From: Chloroflexota bacterium
GTDB taxonomy: Bacteria; Chloroflexota; Dormibacteria; Dormibacterales; Dormibacteraceae
DNA: 6,040 nucleotides
Reading direction: 5' to 3'
NCBI GenBank assembly: GCA_005880525.1
Contig: VBFW01000214.1
Coordinates: 1 to 6,040 of the forward strand
The notes beneath the pieces were generated by a model. It searched no databases and had not been told where the DNA came from. It saw only the letters and a list, made by a program, of their open reading frames with translations. A program made the translations under genes and the position numbers. Below are positions 1-5,507 of the stretch, piece by piece. Numbering within the stretch: the first letter of the stretch is position 1; every line of letters starts with the position of its first letter.

Positions 1-386
1 AGATCGCGCTCCCGGACCATCAGGTCATTCTTGAGTCCGCCGGCGGCGCCGGCTCGCGCCTGCTCGACGAGCTCGGCCGCAATCCATTCGCGCCGCCCTC
101 CATTGCAGAGGCGATGGAGAAGAGCGGTGCCGGCGTGGAGGTCGTGCGCGCACTCGAGCGAAAAGGCGACCTGGTGCGCTTGAGCGAAGACGTGGCGCTC
201 ACCAAGGCTGCGTACGAGGGAGCCGTTGCGCTCGTGAAGGAGATGATCGCGAGCAACGGCTCCGTCACGGTCGCCCAGCTGCGAGACCGCATGGGAGCAA
301 GCAGGCGTCCAGTGCTGGCTCTGCTCGAACACCTGGACTCGCGCCGCGTGACGCGCCGCGTCGGGGATGCTCGCGTTCTGAGGTAG
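1..386 (+). CDS. selB: Selenocysteine-specific elongation factor SelB, C-terminal part (5' truncated by window edge)
   Basis: SelB is the GTPase that carries Sec-tRNA(Sec) to the ribosome at UGA codons. Its C-terminal winged-helix repeats bind the SECIS hairpin in the mRNA. Only this C-terminal part is visible: reading from base 3 gives 127 residues with no upstream stop, ending at TAG 384-386, so the gene begins before the window. About residues 16-75 look like one winged helix (SRLLDELGRNPFAPPS, then RKGDLVRLSEDVAL) and residues 76-127 like the final one. The end is characteristic of SelB: ASRRPVLALLEHLDS followed by VTRRVGDARVL matches the family pattern 'sRK.a..LLE..D....T.RvGd.Rvl'. The GTPase domains cannot be seen, so an intact protein is assumed. 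A methionine at 114 begins an open stretch in this frame but lies inside the domain and is not the start. The next gene, metF, begins 12 bases downstream. Confidence 0.88.
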   Translation, partial: IALPDHQVILESAGGAGSRLLDELGRNPFAPPSIAEAMEKSGAGVEVVRALERKGDLVRLSEDVALTKAAYEGAVALVKEMIASNGSVTVAQLRDRMGASRRPVLALLEHLDSRRVTRRVGDARVLR

Positions 387-398
387 GCTGGCGCAGCA

Positions 399-1271
399 AT
401 GCGAATCGCCGAGATGCTGGCGCGCGGGCGCCCGACTGTCTCGTTCGAGTTCATGGCGCCGCGCGACGAGAACGAGGTCGCCATGGTCGAGAAGACCATC
501 GCGGCGCTCGCCGGCCACGCGCCTGACTGGGTCTCGGTCACGTATCGGAAAGCGACAGGGAAAAAGACGCTCGAGCTCGTCACGCGTATCAAGCGCCAGT
601 ACCACATCGAGGCGATGGCGCACCTCACATGTGCGAACACCGCAGACGAGACGCGCCCGATCCTCAACTGGATGGAGCGCGAGGGGGTCGCCAACGTCCT
701 CGCGCTGCGTGGCGACCCGCCCGGTCCGGGCCAGGCGTTCGTGCCGGCCGATCCGCAGTTCCAGCATGGCAGCGATCTCGTCGCGTTTCTACGGCGGTCC
801 GGGTATCGCTTCGGCATCGGCGCCGCGTGCAGCGCGGAGAAGCATCCGGAGAGCCCCGACCAGGCCTACGAGTTTCGCTACATGCAGATGAAGGTCGACT
901 CGGGCGCGGACTTTCTCATCACGCAGCTCTTCTTCGACAACCGGTTCTACTTCGACCTCGTGCGTCGGGCGAAGGAGGCCGGCATCACCATCCCGATCGT
1001 GCCAGGGCTCATGCCAGTGCCCAGCCGCCGATCGCTCGCTTTCATGGCGGCGATGACCGGCGCGACGTTGCAGCCGGATCTCGCTCGCGCGATCGAGGAG
1101 GCTCCTGACGACGATGCGGTGCGGGCGCTAGGAGTCCGCCACTGCATCGAGCAATGCGTCGAGCTGCTCGAGGCCGGCGTTCCCGGCGTGCATTTCTACA
1201 CGTTCAACCGTGCCCGCGCACCGATGGAGATCCTGGCCTCGCTCCGCGGCCAGCAACTGCTGACCGCTTAA
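399..1271 (+). CDS. metF: 5,10-methylenetetrahydrofolate reductase (MetF family)
   Basis: This 290-residue protein should be the FAD enzyme that reduces 5,10-methylene-THF to 5-methyl-THF, the methyl donor for methionine synthesis (or the methyl branch of C1 pathways). It has the usual bacterial MetF length, close to 300 residues, and a single TIM-barrel domain. Family signatures appear in order: VSFEFMAPRDE with Glu17 at the position of the E. coli catalytic Glu28; AHLTCAN near 74-80; LRGDPPG with Asp106 at the E. coli Asp120 position; KVDSGADFLITQLFFD (165-180) with Gln176; VPGLMPV (201-207); and GVPGVHFYTFNRA near the end. The start is the first ATG after selB. A weak GAGGT lies at 380-384, 14 bases away, so initiation may depend on read-through from selB. 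No key residue appears to be missing. The electron donor (NADH, NADPH or another) cannot be told from sequence alone. Confidence 0.95.
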   Translation: MRIAEMLARGRPTVSFEFMAPRDENEVAMVEKTIAALAGHAPDWVSVTYRKATGKKTLELVTRIKRQYHIEAMAHLTCANTADETRPILNWMEREGVANVLALRGDPPGPGQAFVPADPQFQHGSDLVAFLRRSGYRFGIGAACSAEKHPESPDQAYEFRYMQMKVDSGADFLITQLFFDNRFYFDLVRRAKEAGITIPIVPGLMPVPSRRSLAFMAAMTGATLQPDLARAIEEAPDDDAVRALGVRHCIEQCVELLEAGVPGVHFYTFNRARAPMEILASLRGQQLLTA

Positions 1272-1281
1272 CCTAACCGCG

Positions 1282-2157
1282 ATGCTCGCGGGAATCGATC
1301 TCGGCGGAACCCAGGTGCGCGTCGCGCTGGCGCGCTCGGACGGCCGGCTGATCGCGAGCTTCAAGACCAAGACCCCGCTGCTGCGCACGCCCGAGCGCAT
1401 GGTCGAGTGGGCGGCCGAGGAGATCGAGCGCCACCGCCGCCGGGAGAAGGTGACCAGCATCACGATCGCGGCGCCCGGCCCGATCGACATCAAGAAGGGC
1501 GTGCTGGTCAACCCGCCCAACCTTCCCGGCTGGCGCAACGTGCCCCTGGCGGACCTGCTGCGCCGCGCGACCGGCGCGCGCGTGCATGTGGCCAACGACG
1601 CGGACATGGCGGGTCTCGGAGAGTTTCACCGCGGAGCCGGGCAGGGCACGCGGAACATGGTCTACATCACGTGGTCGACGGGCGTCGGCGGCGGCCTGAT
1701 CATCGACGGGAAGCTGCATCGCGGCGCTCATGGCACGGCCGGCGAGGTGGGGCACATGATCATCGATCCGGACGGACCGCTCGACAACTGCGGCCAGCGC
1801 GGGTGCCTCGAGGCCATGGCCGGCGGCGCGAGCCTGGCCCGCGAGACCGGCCACCCGGCATCCGAGCTGTTCAAGGCCGCGGCCAGCGGCGACGCCCACG
1901 CGCGCGAGGTGGTCGAGCGAGCCGCCCGCTACATGGGCCTCGCGCTCATCAGCCTCACGAACGCGCTCGACCCAGAGCTGTTCGTGATGGGCGGCGGCGT
2001 GACGCGGTCGTGGGGATTGGTCCAGCCCACGATGCTCGACACGCTCAAGTCCTCACCGTTCATCAAGCCGGGCCGCCGGCCCCGCCTGCTGCGCGCCCGG
2101 CTGGGCGACAGAGCCGGTCAGGTGGGAGCCGTGGAATGGGCACGAATCAACCAGTAG
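1282..2157 (+). CDS. ROK-family sugar kinase, probable glucokinase
   Basis: This 291-residue protein belongs to the ROK family, cytoplasmic kinases that phosphorylate glucose or related hexoses with ATP (or polyphosphate). It has the N-terminal phosphate-binding loop AGIDLGGTQVRVAL (3-16), AAPGPID (63-69), the sugar-binding and catalytic stretch NDADMAGLGE (105-114) with Asp106 as predicted base, the second phosphate loop STGVGGG (132-138), and GEVGH (154-158). There is no N-terminal helix-turn-helix, so it is a kinase and not a ROK repressor. The zinc site is unusual: His158, Cys170 and Cys175 are present, but the position of the first Cys of the CxCGxxGC motif is Asp168 (DNCGQRGC). The start ATG is 10 bases after the metF stop, with no visible Shine-Dalgarno site. 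The 3' end overlaps the next gene by 22 bases. Glucose is the likeliest substrate, but fructose, N-acetylmannosamine and other hexoses are possible in this family. Confidence 0.92.
   Translation: MLAGIDLGGTQVRVALARSDGRLIASFKTKTPLLRTPERMVEWAAEEIERHRRREKVTSITIAAPGPIDIKKGVLVNPPNLPGWRNVPLADLLRRATGARVHVANDADMAGLGEFHRGAGQGTRNMVYITWSTGVGGGLIIDGKLHRGAHGTAGEVGHMIIDPDGPLDNCGQRGCLEAMAGGASLARETGHPASELFKAAASGDAHAREVVERAARYMGLALISLTNALDPELFVMGGGVTRSWGLVQPTMLDTLKSSPFIKPGRRPRLLRARLGDRAGQVGAVEWARINQ
2120..2128 (+). promoter_or_regulatory. Ribosome-binding site that sets the start of the tRNA nucleotidyltransferase
   Basis: AGGTGGGAG lies inside the last codons of the ROK kinase gene and ends 7 bases before ATG 2136. 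The reading frame of the nucleotidyltransferase stays open far upstream (to about 1407), so this site and the beginning of family similarity are what place the true start at 2136. Confidence 0.6.
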
Positions 2158-3485
2158 CCGACCAGGACGTCTTGCGCCTGCTCAAGCAGGCGGCCGCGGA
2201 TGAGGGCGCCACAGCCTGGATCGTCGGCGGTTACGTCCGCGACAAGCTGCTCGGCCGGCCGCATCCAGACCCTGACGTGGTGGTCGAGCACGGCTCGGCG
2301 CCGACTCTGGCGCAGCGGTTCGCCGAGCTCGCGGGCGCGCCGCCGCCCGTGATCTTCGAGCGGTTCGGCACCGCACAGGTCACAGTGCCAGGCCACATCG
2401 TCGAGTTCGTGTCGGCGCGCGCGGAGTCGTATCCGCCCGACTCACGCAAGCCAGTCGTCCGCTCGGCCTCGCTCGAGGAGGACATCAAGCGGCGCGATTT
2501 CACGATCAACACGCTGCTGATGGATTTCGACGGCAACATCAGCGACCCGCTGGGCCGCGGTCGCGCCGACCTCGCCGCGAAGGTGCTCCGCACGCCTGTC
2601 GACCCTGCACAGACGTTCAGCGACGACCCGCTGCGCATGCTTCGTGCCGTCCGCTTCGCGGCCCAGCTCGGCTTCGAACCGGCGCCGGAGATCCCGCCGG
2701 CCATGCGAGAGATGAAGGGCCGGCTCGTGCAGCCTGTCATCTCCGCCGAGCGAATCGCGGACGAGCTGCGCAAGATCCTGGAGTCCGAGCGGCCGCGCCG
2801 GGCGATCGAGCTGCTCGACGAGGGCGGGCTGCTCGAGGGCGTTCTGCCCGAGGTCGCCGCGTGCAAGGGCGTCCAGCAGGGCGGCTATCACACGCACGAC
2901 GTTTACGGCCACACGCTGGAAGCGGTTCAGCACACCGAGCCGGATCTCATCCTCCGGCTGGCCGCCCTCTTCCACGATGTGGGCAAGCCGCGCACGGCCA
3001 CGCCGGACGGCGCCTTCCCCGGTCACGAGGACGTTGGAGCGGCGATGGCGGTAGCGGCGCTTGAACGGCTGCGGTTCCCGCAACGCGAGATCGAGCAGGT
3101 GGCCAGGCTCGTGCGCCTGCATCTGAGGCCTGTCTACTACCGATCGGAGTGGTCCGACGGCGCGGTGCGCCGGCTGGCCCATGACTCGGGCGATCTGCTC
3201 GACCGGCTCATGAAGCTGGCGCGCGCGGATCTGGCTGCGTCGGCCTATCCCGACCAGGAGAAGCTCGATGAGCTGCAGGGTCGCCTGGCCTCAGTGCTCG
3301 CCGAATCGCCATCGCGCCTCCGGCCGCCGATCGACGGCGGCGACATCATGCGCATCCGCAGCCTTCCGCCAGGCCCCGAGATCGGTCGGATCAAGGCTCG
3401 GCTGGCGGAGCTGGTCATGGACGGCGAAATCCCGGCCGATCGCGACGCCGTCCTCGCCTACCTGGAGGGACATCCGCACCTCTAG
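2136..3485 (+). CDS. CCA-adding enzyme / poly(A) polymerase-type tRNA nucleotidyltransferase with HD domain
   Basis: This 449-residue class II nucleotidyltransferase most likely adds or repairs the 3' CCA end of tRNAs. The N-terminal catalytic domain has IVGGYVRDKLLGR (29-41) followed by the metal-binding carboxylates Asp45 and Asp47 in DPDVVVEHG, then FGTAQV, EFVSARAESYP, the RRDFTIN motif (119-125), DPLRMLRAVRFAAQLGF (164-180) and the ERIADELRKIL motif (205-215). A C-terminal HD domain follows (HTHDVYGHT at 252-260; LFHDVGKP at 278-285; a later FPGHEDVG), as in many bacterial CCA enzymes with 2',3'-cyclic phosphodiesterase/phosphatase-like folds. The end has the CCA-type PPIDGGDIMRI and PGPEIGRIKARL segments. 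ATG 2136 is chosen because family similarity begins just after it and AGGTGGGAG precedes it. The open frame upstream of 2136 is the ROK gene read out of frame. Full CCA-adding, A-adding only and poly(A) polymerase activities cannot be separated here. Confidence 0.93.
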   Translation: MGTNQPVADQDVLRLLKQAAADEGATAWIVGGYVRDKLLGRPHPDPDVVVEHGSAPTLAQRFAELAGAPPPVIFERFGTAQVTVPGHIVEFVSARAESYPPDSRKPVVRSASLEEDIKRRDFTINTLLMDFDGNISDPLGRGRADLAAKVLRTPVDPAQTFSDDPLRMLRAVRFAAQLGFEPAPEIPPAMREMKGRLVQPVISAERIADELRKILESERPRRAIELLDEGGLLEGVLPEVAACKGVQQGGYHTHDVYGHTLEAVQHTEPDLILRLAALFHDVGKPRTATPDGAFPGHEDVGAAMAVAALERLRFPQREIEQVARLVRLHLRPVYYRSEWSDGAVRRLAHDSGDLLDRLMKLARADLAASAYPDQEKLDELQGRLASVLAESPSRLRPPIDGGDIMRIRSLPPGPEIGRIKARLAELVMDGEIPADRDAVLAYLEGHPHL

Positions 3486-3533
3486 CCCAACTGTTAAGCA
3501 CGGGTTATGCTGAGTTGAGAGAGGACCGCGTGG
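3486..3533 (+). promoter_or_regulatory. Probable promoter/leader region of the bactofilin-glpX cluster
   Basis: This is the start of the only sizeable gap between genes, and it is visibly less GC-rich than its surroundings (about half G+C around 3488-3523). A TATGCT hexamer at 3506-3511 keeps the T, A and final T of a sigma-70-type -10 box. The best -35 at 17-base spacing (TAGCCC, 3483-3488) is poor. Transcription would start near 3518. The location between two tight gene runs is stronger evidence than the boxes themselves. Confidence 0.3.
3517..3525 (+). promoter_or_regulatory. Upstream ribosome-binding site for an alternative bactofilin start
   Basis: GAGAGAGGA lies 8 bases before GTG 3534, which is in frame with the bactofilin and would add 14 residues (MVHFSKGYGSGRVA). 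It is as good a site as the one in front of ATG 3576. If transcription really begins near 3518, this site would lie at the very 5' end of the mRNA and might be weak. Confidence 0.4.
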
Positions 3534-3562
3534 GTGGTTCATTTCTCCAAGGGATACGGGTC

Positions 3563-3570
3563 GGGGAGGG
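3563..3570 (+). promoter_or_regulatory. Ribosome-binding site for the preferred bactofilin start
   Basis: GGGGAGGG ends 5 bases before ATG 3576. It supports the shorter bactofilin form, though the purine-rich run could partly be chance in GC-rich DNA. Confidence 0.5.
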
Positions 3571-3575
3571 TAGCG

Positions 3576-4091
3576 ATGACAGACATTGGTCTGGAAACAA
3601 TCGAAGCGCCGGCGGTGAATGGCGATCGGGAGCTTCGAAGCGTCGAGGCGCCGATCACGACAGTAATCGCGAAAGAGGATTCGCTGACGGGACGCCTGCA
3701 GATTCGGGGCAACGGCAGCGTGATGGGGACTTTCAGCGGCCGCATCGAATGCGACGGCGAGCTGCTGATAGGACCGGAGGCTCATGTCGAGGCCGACCTG
3801 AAGGCGAACAAGGTCACCATCGCCGGCTTCGTGAAGGGCAACGTGATCGCCATGACCCGCCTGAAGATCGCCAACACAGGCCGGCTCGAAGGCGACGCAC
3901 GCGTGGGAGCGCTGGTGGTGCTCGAAGGCGGAGTGCACCACGGCGTGATCCGCGTCCACCCTGAGGGCATCCCGGACGGCCCGGAGACTTCTATCGTGGA
4001 GTCACCGCGTCCGGCGGCCCATGCGGCGGTGGTTTCTGGTATGCCGAATCCAATCGGCAAGGTCAGGAAGTTCTGGGGTGAGTTCTTCTAA
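3576..4091 (+). CDS. Bactofilin (polymer-forming cytoskeletal protein)
   Basis: Bactofilins assemble without nucleotides into filaments built from a right-handed beta-helix. They scaffold cell-wall enzymes, stalk or shape determinants, or chromosome-segregation factors at the membrane. This 171-residue form has a short flexible N-terminus (1-27), a core of short glycine-punctuated repeats (about 28-127; for example SLTGRLQIRGNGSVMGTFSG, then IECDGELLIGPEAHVEA, VTIAGFVKGNV, TGRLEGDARV, LEGGVHHGVI) and a tail ending in PIGKVRKFWGEFF. The spacing of G and hydrophobic residues is the bactofilin (formerly DUF583) pattern. ATG 3576 is preferred because of its close GGGGAGGG; GTG 3534 is a real alternative giving 185 residues. 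The conserved-looking basic/aromatic C-terminus could be an interaction or membrane contact site, which is inference. The 3' end overlaps the next gene by 14 bases, and glpX lies further downstream in the same cluster. Confidence 0.9.
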   Translation: MTDIGLETIEAPAVNGDRELRSVEAPITTVIAKEDSLTGRLQIRGNGSVMGTFSGRIECDGELLIGPEAHVEADLKANKVTIAGFVKGNVIAMTRLKIANTGRLEGDARVGALVVLEGGVHHGVIRVHPEGIPDGPETSIVESPRPAAHAAVVSGMPNPIGKVRKFWGEFF

Positions 4092-4488
4092 GCGTCCGGC
4101 GAAGAAGCCCGCGGCAGCGGGAAGTCAGAGCTCGCCACGTGAGACCGCGAAGCCGCGCCGCGGCGCGCCTCCGCCCGCCACGCGCCGGCCGCCGACGTCG
4201 GCGCGCCTCACCATCAAACGCAAGCCTGGCGCGCCCGCCCTCATCGATCTGCCGCCACGGCCACGACCTGGCGGGGTGCGGCGCCTGAGCGAGGTCGAGC
4301 TGGACGAGGACGAGATCCTCATCGAGGAATTTGATGCCCAGCTGAGCGGAGTGATGGTGCGGGTCACCGCCGTGCTGGAGCGAACCTGCGTCTACCTCAG
4401 CAAGGAAGGCGAACGCCGCCTCGTCAGCAAGAAGGACCTTTGGGTCGAGGCCGACAAGCTGCCGATCCGTCGCCGGGGCATCGGGTAG
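4078..4488 (+). CDS. Small uncharacterised protein with basic disordered tail and acidic/beta C-terminal domain
   Basis: I do not recognise this 136-residue protein. GTG 4078 is chosen because AGGAAG (4065-4070) ends 7 bases before it and because it gives a 14-base overlap with the bactofilin. An ATG at 4021 in the same frame would add 19 residues but lies deep inside the bactofilin. Residues 1-70 are rich in Lys, Arg, Pro, Ala and Ser, with about 18 basic and only 2 acidic residues, and look disordered. Residues 71-86 (SEVELDEDEILIEEFD) are strongly acidic. Residues 90-130 alternate hydrophobic and polar residues (VMVRVTAVLERTCVYLS, then RRLVSKKDLWVEADKL), suggesting a small beta-rich fold. 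There is no signal peptide or membrane segment. Its position between bactofilin and glpX, with overlapping or close junctions, suggests co-translation with the bactofilin. The basic tail could contact nucleic acid or the membrane surface, but that is only a guess. Codon use looks like that of its neighbours, supporting a real gene. Confidence 0.7.
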   Translation: MSSSKRPAKKPAAAGSQSSPRETAKPRRGAPPPATRRPPTSARLTIKRKPGAPALIDLPPRPRPGGVRRLSEVELDEDEILIEEFDAQLSGVMVRVTAVLERTCVYLSKEGERRLVSKKDLWVEADKLPIRRRGIG

Positions 4489-4499
4489 CCTTCTCAAAC

Positions 4500-5507
4500 G
4501 TGTCCGAAGTCAAGGGCGGCATCAACCGCAACCTCGCGCTGGAGCTGCTGCGTGTGACCGAAGCCGGGGCGCTGGCGGCCGCCCCGCTGCAGGGGCGCGG
4601 CAACAAGGTAGCGGCGGATGCACGCGCCGTCGAGGCGATCCGCGCGGCGCTCGCCGACGTCGACATGCGCGGCACCGTCGTGATCGGCGAAGGTGAGAAG
4701 GACGAGGCGCCGATGCTCTACTTCGGCGAGAAGATCGGCAACGGCCTCGAGCCCGAGGTCGACGTCGCAGTCGATCCGATCGAAGGCACGAGCCTGACCG
4801 CGAGCGGCCTGCCTGGCGCGATCTCGGTGGTCGCGCTGGCGGAGCGCGGATCGATGTTCACGACGCACGTGCACTACATGCAGAAGCTCGTGGTCGGCCG
4901 GCGGGCGCGAGGCGTCATCGACCTGGAGATGCCTGTCGAGTGGAACCTGCGCCGCATCGCCAAGGCCGAAGGACTGCCCGCGCAGGAGCTGACGGTCGTG
5001 GTCCTCGAGCGCGACCGAAACAAGGACGTCATCGCCCAGATCCGCGAAGTCGGCGCGCGCATCAAGCTCATCAGCGCCGGTGACGTGGCCGGGGCGCTCG
5101 AGGCAGCGCTCGAGACCAGGTTTGGGATCCACTGCATGATGGGCTCGGGCGGCGCCACGGAAGGAGTTCTCGCCGCTTGCGCTATCAAGACCATCGGCGG
5201 CGACATGCAAGCGAAGCTCGTCTTCAAAGACAAAGACGAGCGCGAGCTGGCCGTCAAGGAAGGGCATCAACCCGACCGGGTGCTGTGCATCGACGATCTT
5301 TGCTCGGGCGACGACATCTTCTTTGCGGCCACAGGCATCACGTCAGGTGAGCTGCTGCACGGCGTGCGCTACGAGGACGTGTACGCGTACACGCAATCGA
5401 TGGTCCTTCGCTCCACCTCGGGCACGATGCGCATCGTCGACGCGTACCACCCAATCGACAAGCTGCGCGCAAAGGGCTTGCTGCCCGAGCAGGTAGCGAT
5501 CCGCTGA
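4500..5507 (+). CDS. glpX: Class II fructose-1,6-bisphosphatase (GlpX type)
   Basis: This 335-residue protein is a GlpX-family phosphatase that hydrolyses fructose 1,6-bisphosphate to fructose 6-phosphate, the committed step of gluconeogenesis. Some family members also act on sedoheptulose 1,7-bisphosphate. Metal- and substrate-binding motifs are clear: VIGEGEKDEAPML (61-73), VAVDPIEGTSLT (89-100) with Asp92 and Glu95, THVHYMQKLVVG (122-133), SAGDVAGAL (192-200) and GSGGATEGVLAA (215-226), where most relatives have GGAPEG. The length fits the family (about 320-340). GTG 4500 is chosen because similarity begins at once (SEVKGGINRNLALELLRVTEAGALAA) and it lies 11 bases after the preceding stop. 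The frame stays open upstream to about 4440, but that part only shadows the small gene. The Shine-Dalgarno site is weak (GGGTAG around 4482-4487), so coupling to upstream translation is plausible. The TGA stop overlaps the probable start of the next gene. Confidence 0.95.
   Translation: MSEVKGGINRNLALELLRVTEAGALAAAPLQGRGNKVAADARAVEAIRAALADVDMRGTVVIGEGEKDEAPMLYFGEKIGNGLEPEVDVAVDPIEGTSLTASGLPGAISVVALAERGSMFTTHVHYMQKLVVGRRARGVIDLEMPVEWNLRRIAKAEGLPAQELTVVVLERDRNKDVIAQIREVGARIKLISAGDVAGALEAALETRFGIHCMMGSGGATEGVLAACAIKTIGGDMQAKLVFKDKDERELAVKEGHQPDRVLCIDDLCSGDDIFFAATGITSGELLHGVRYEDVYAYTQSMVLRSTSGTMRIVDAYHPIDKLRAKGLLPEQVAIR
5491..5494 (+). promoter_or_regulatory. Possible ribosome-binding site for the last gene
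   Basis: AGGT within the last glpX codons ends 9 bases before CTG 5504. It is short, but it is the only Shine-Dalgarno-like match at usable spacing from the proposed start. Confidence 0.3.

Noticed and set aside
20..817. Long open frame on the minus strand (265 codons) across selB and metF
   Set aside because: It lies opposite two clearly recognised genes, its product is Ser/Arg/Ala-rich with no domain, and such antisense frames are expected in GC-rich DNA.
1407..2135. Apparent 243-residue N-terminal extension of the tRNA nucleotidyltransferase
   Set aside because: It is the ROK kinase gene read in another frame: Arg/Gly/Pro/His-rich and unlike any domain. The ribosome-binding site and family similarity both point to ATG 2136.
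2231..3182. Overlapping minus-strand frames opposite the nucleotidyltransferase gene
   Set aside because: Low-complexity Arg/Ser- or Asp/His/Leu-rich products lying opposite a well-supported gene; no start context or domain.
3497..3511. Short inverted repeat AGCA/TGCT with a 7-base loop after the nucleotidyltransferase gene, considered as a terminator or operator
   Set aside because: The stem is only 4 base pairs and no T-run follows; it overlaps the possible -10 box and is well within chance.
4021..4077. Earlier ATG start for the small gene after bactofilin
   Set aside because: It would force a 71-base overlap with bactofilin and has no suitable ribosome-binding site, whereas GTG 4078 has AGGAAG at good spacing.
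4494..5270. 258-codon minus-strand frame opposite glpX
   Set aside because: It mirrors the codon pattern of glpX, whose motifs are unmistakable; the antisense product shows no family features.
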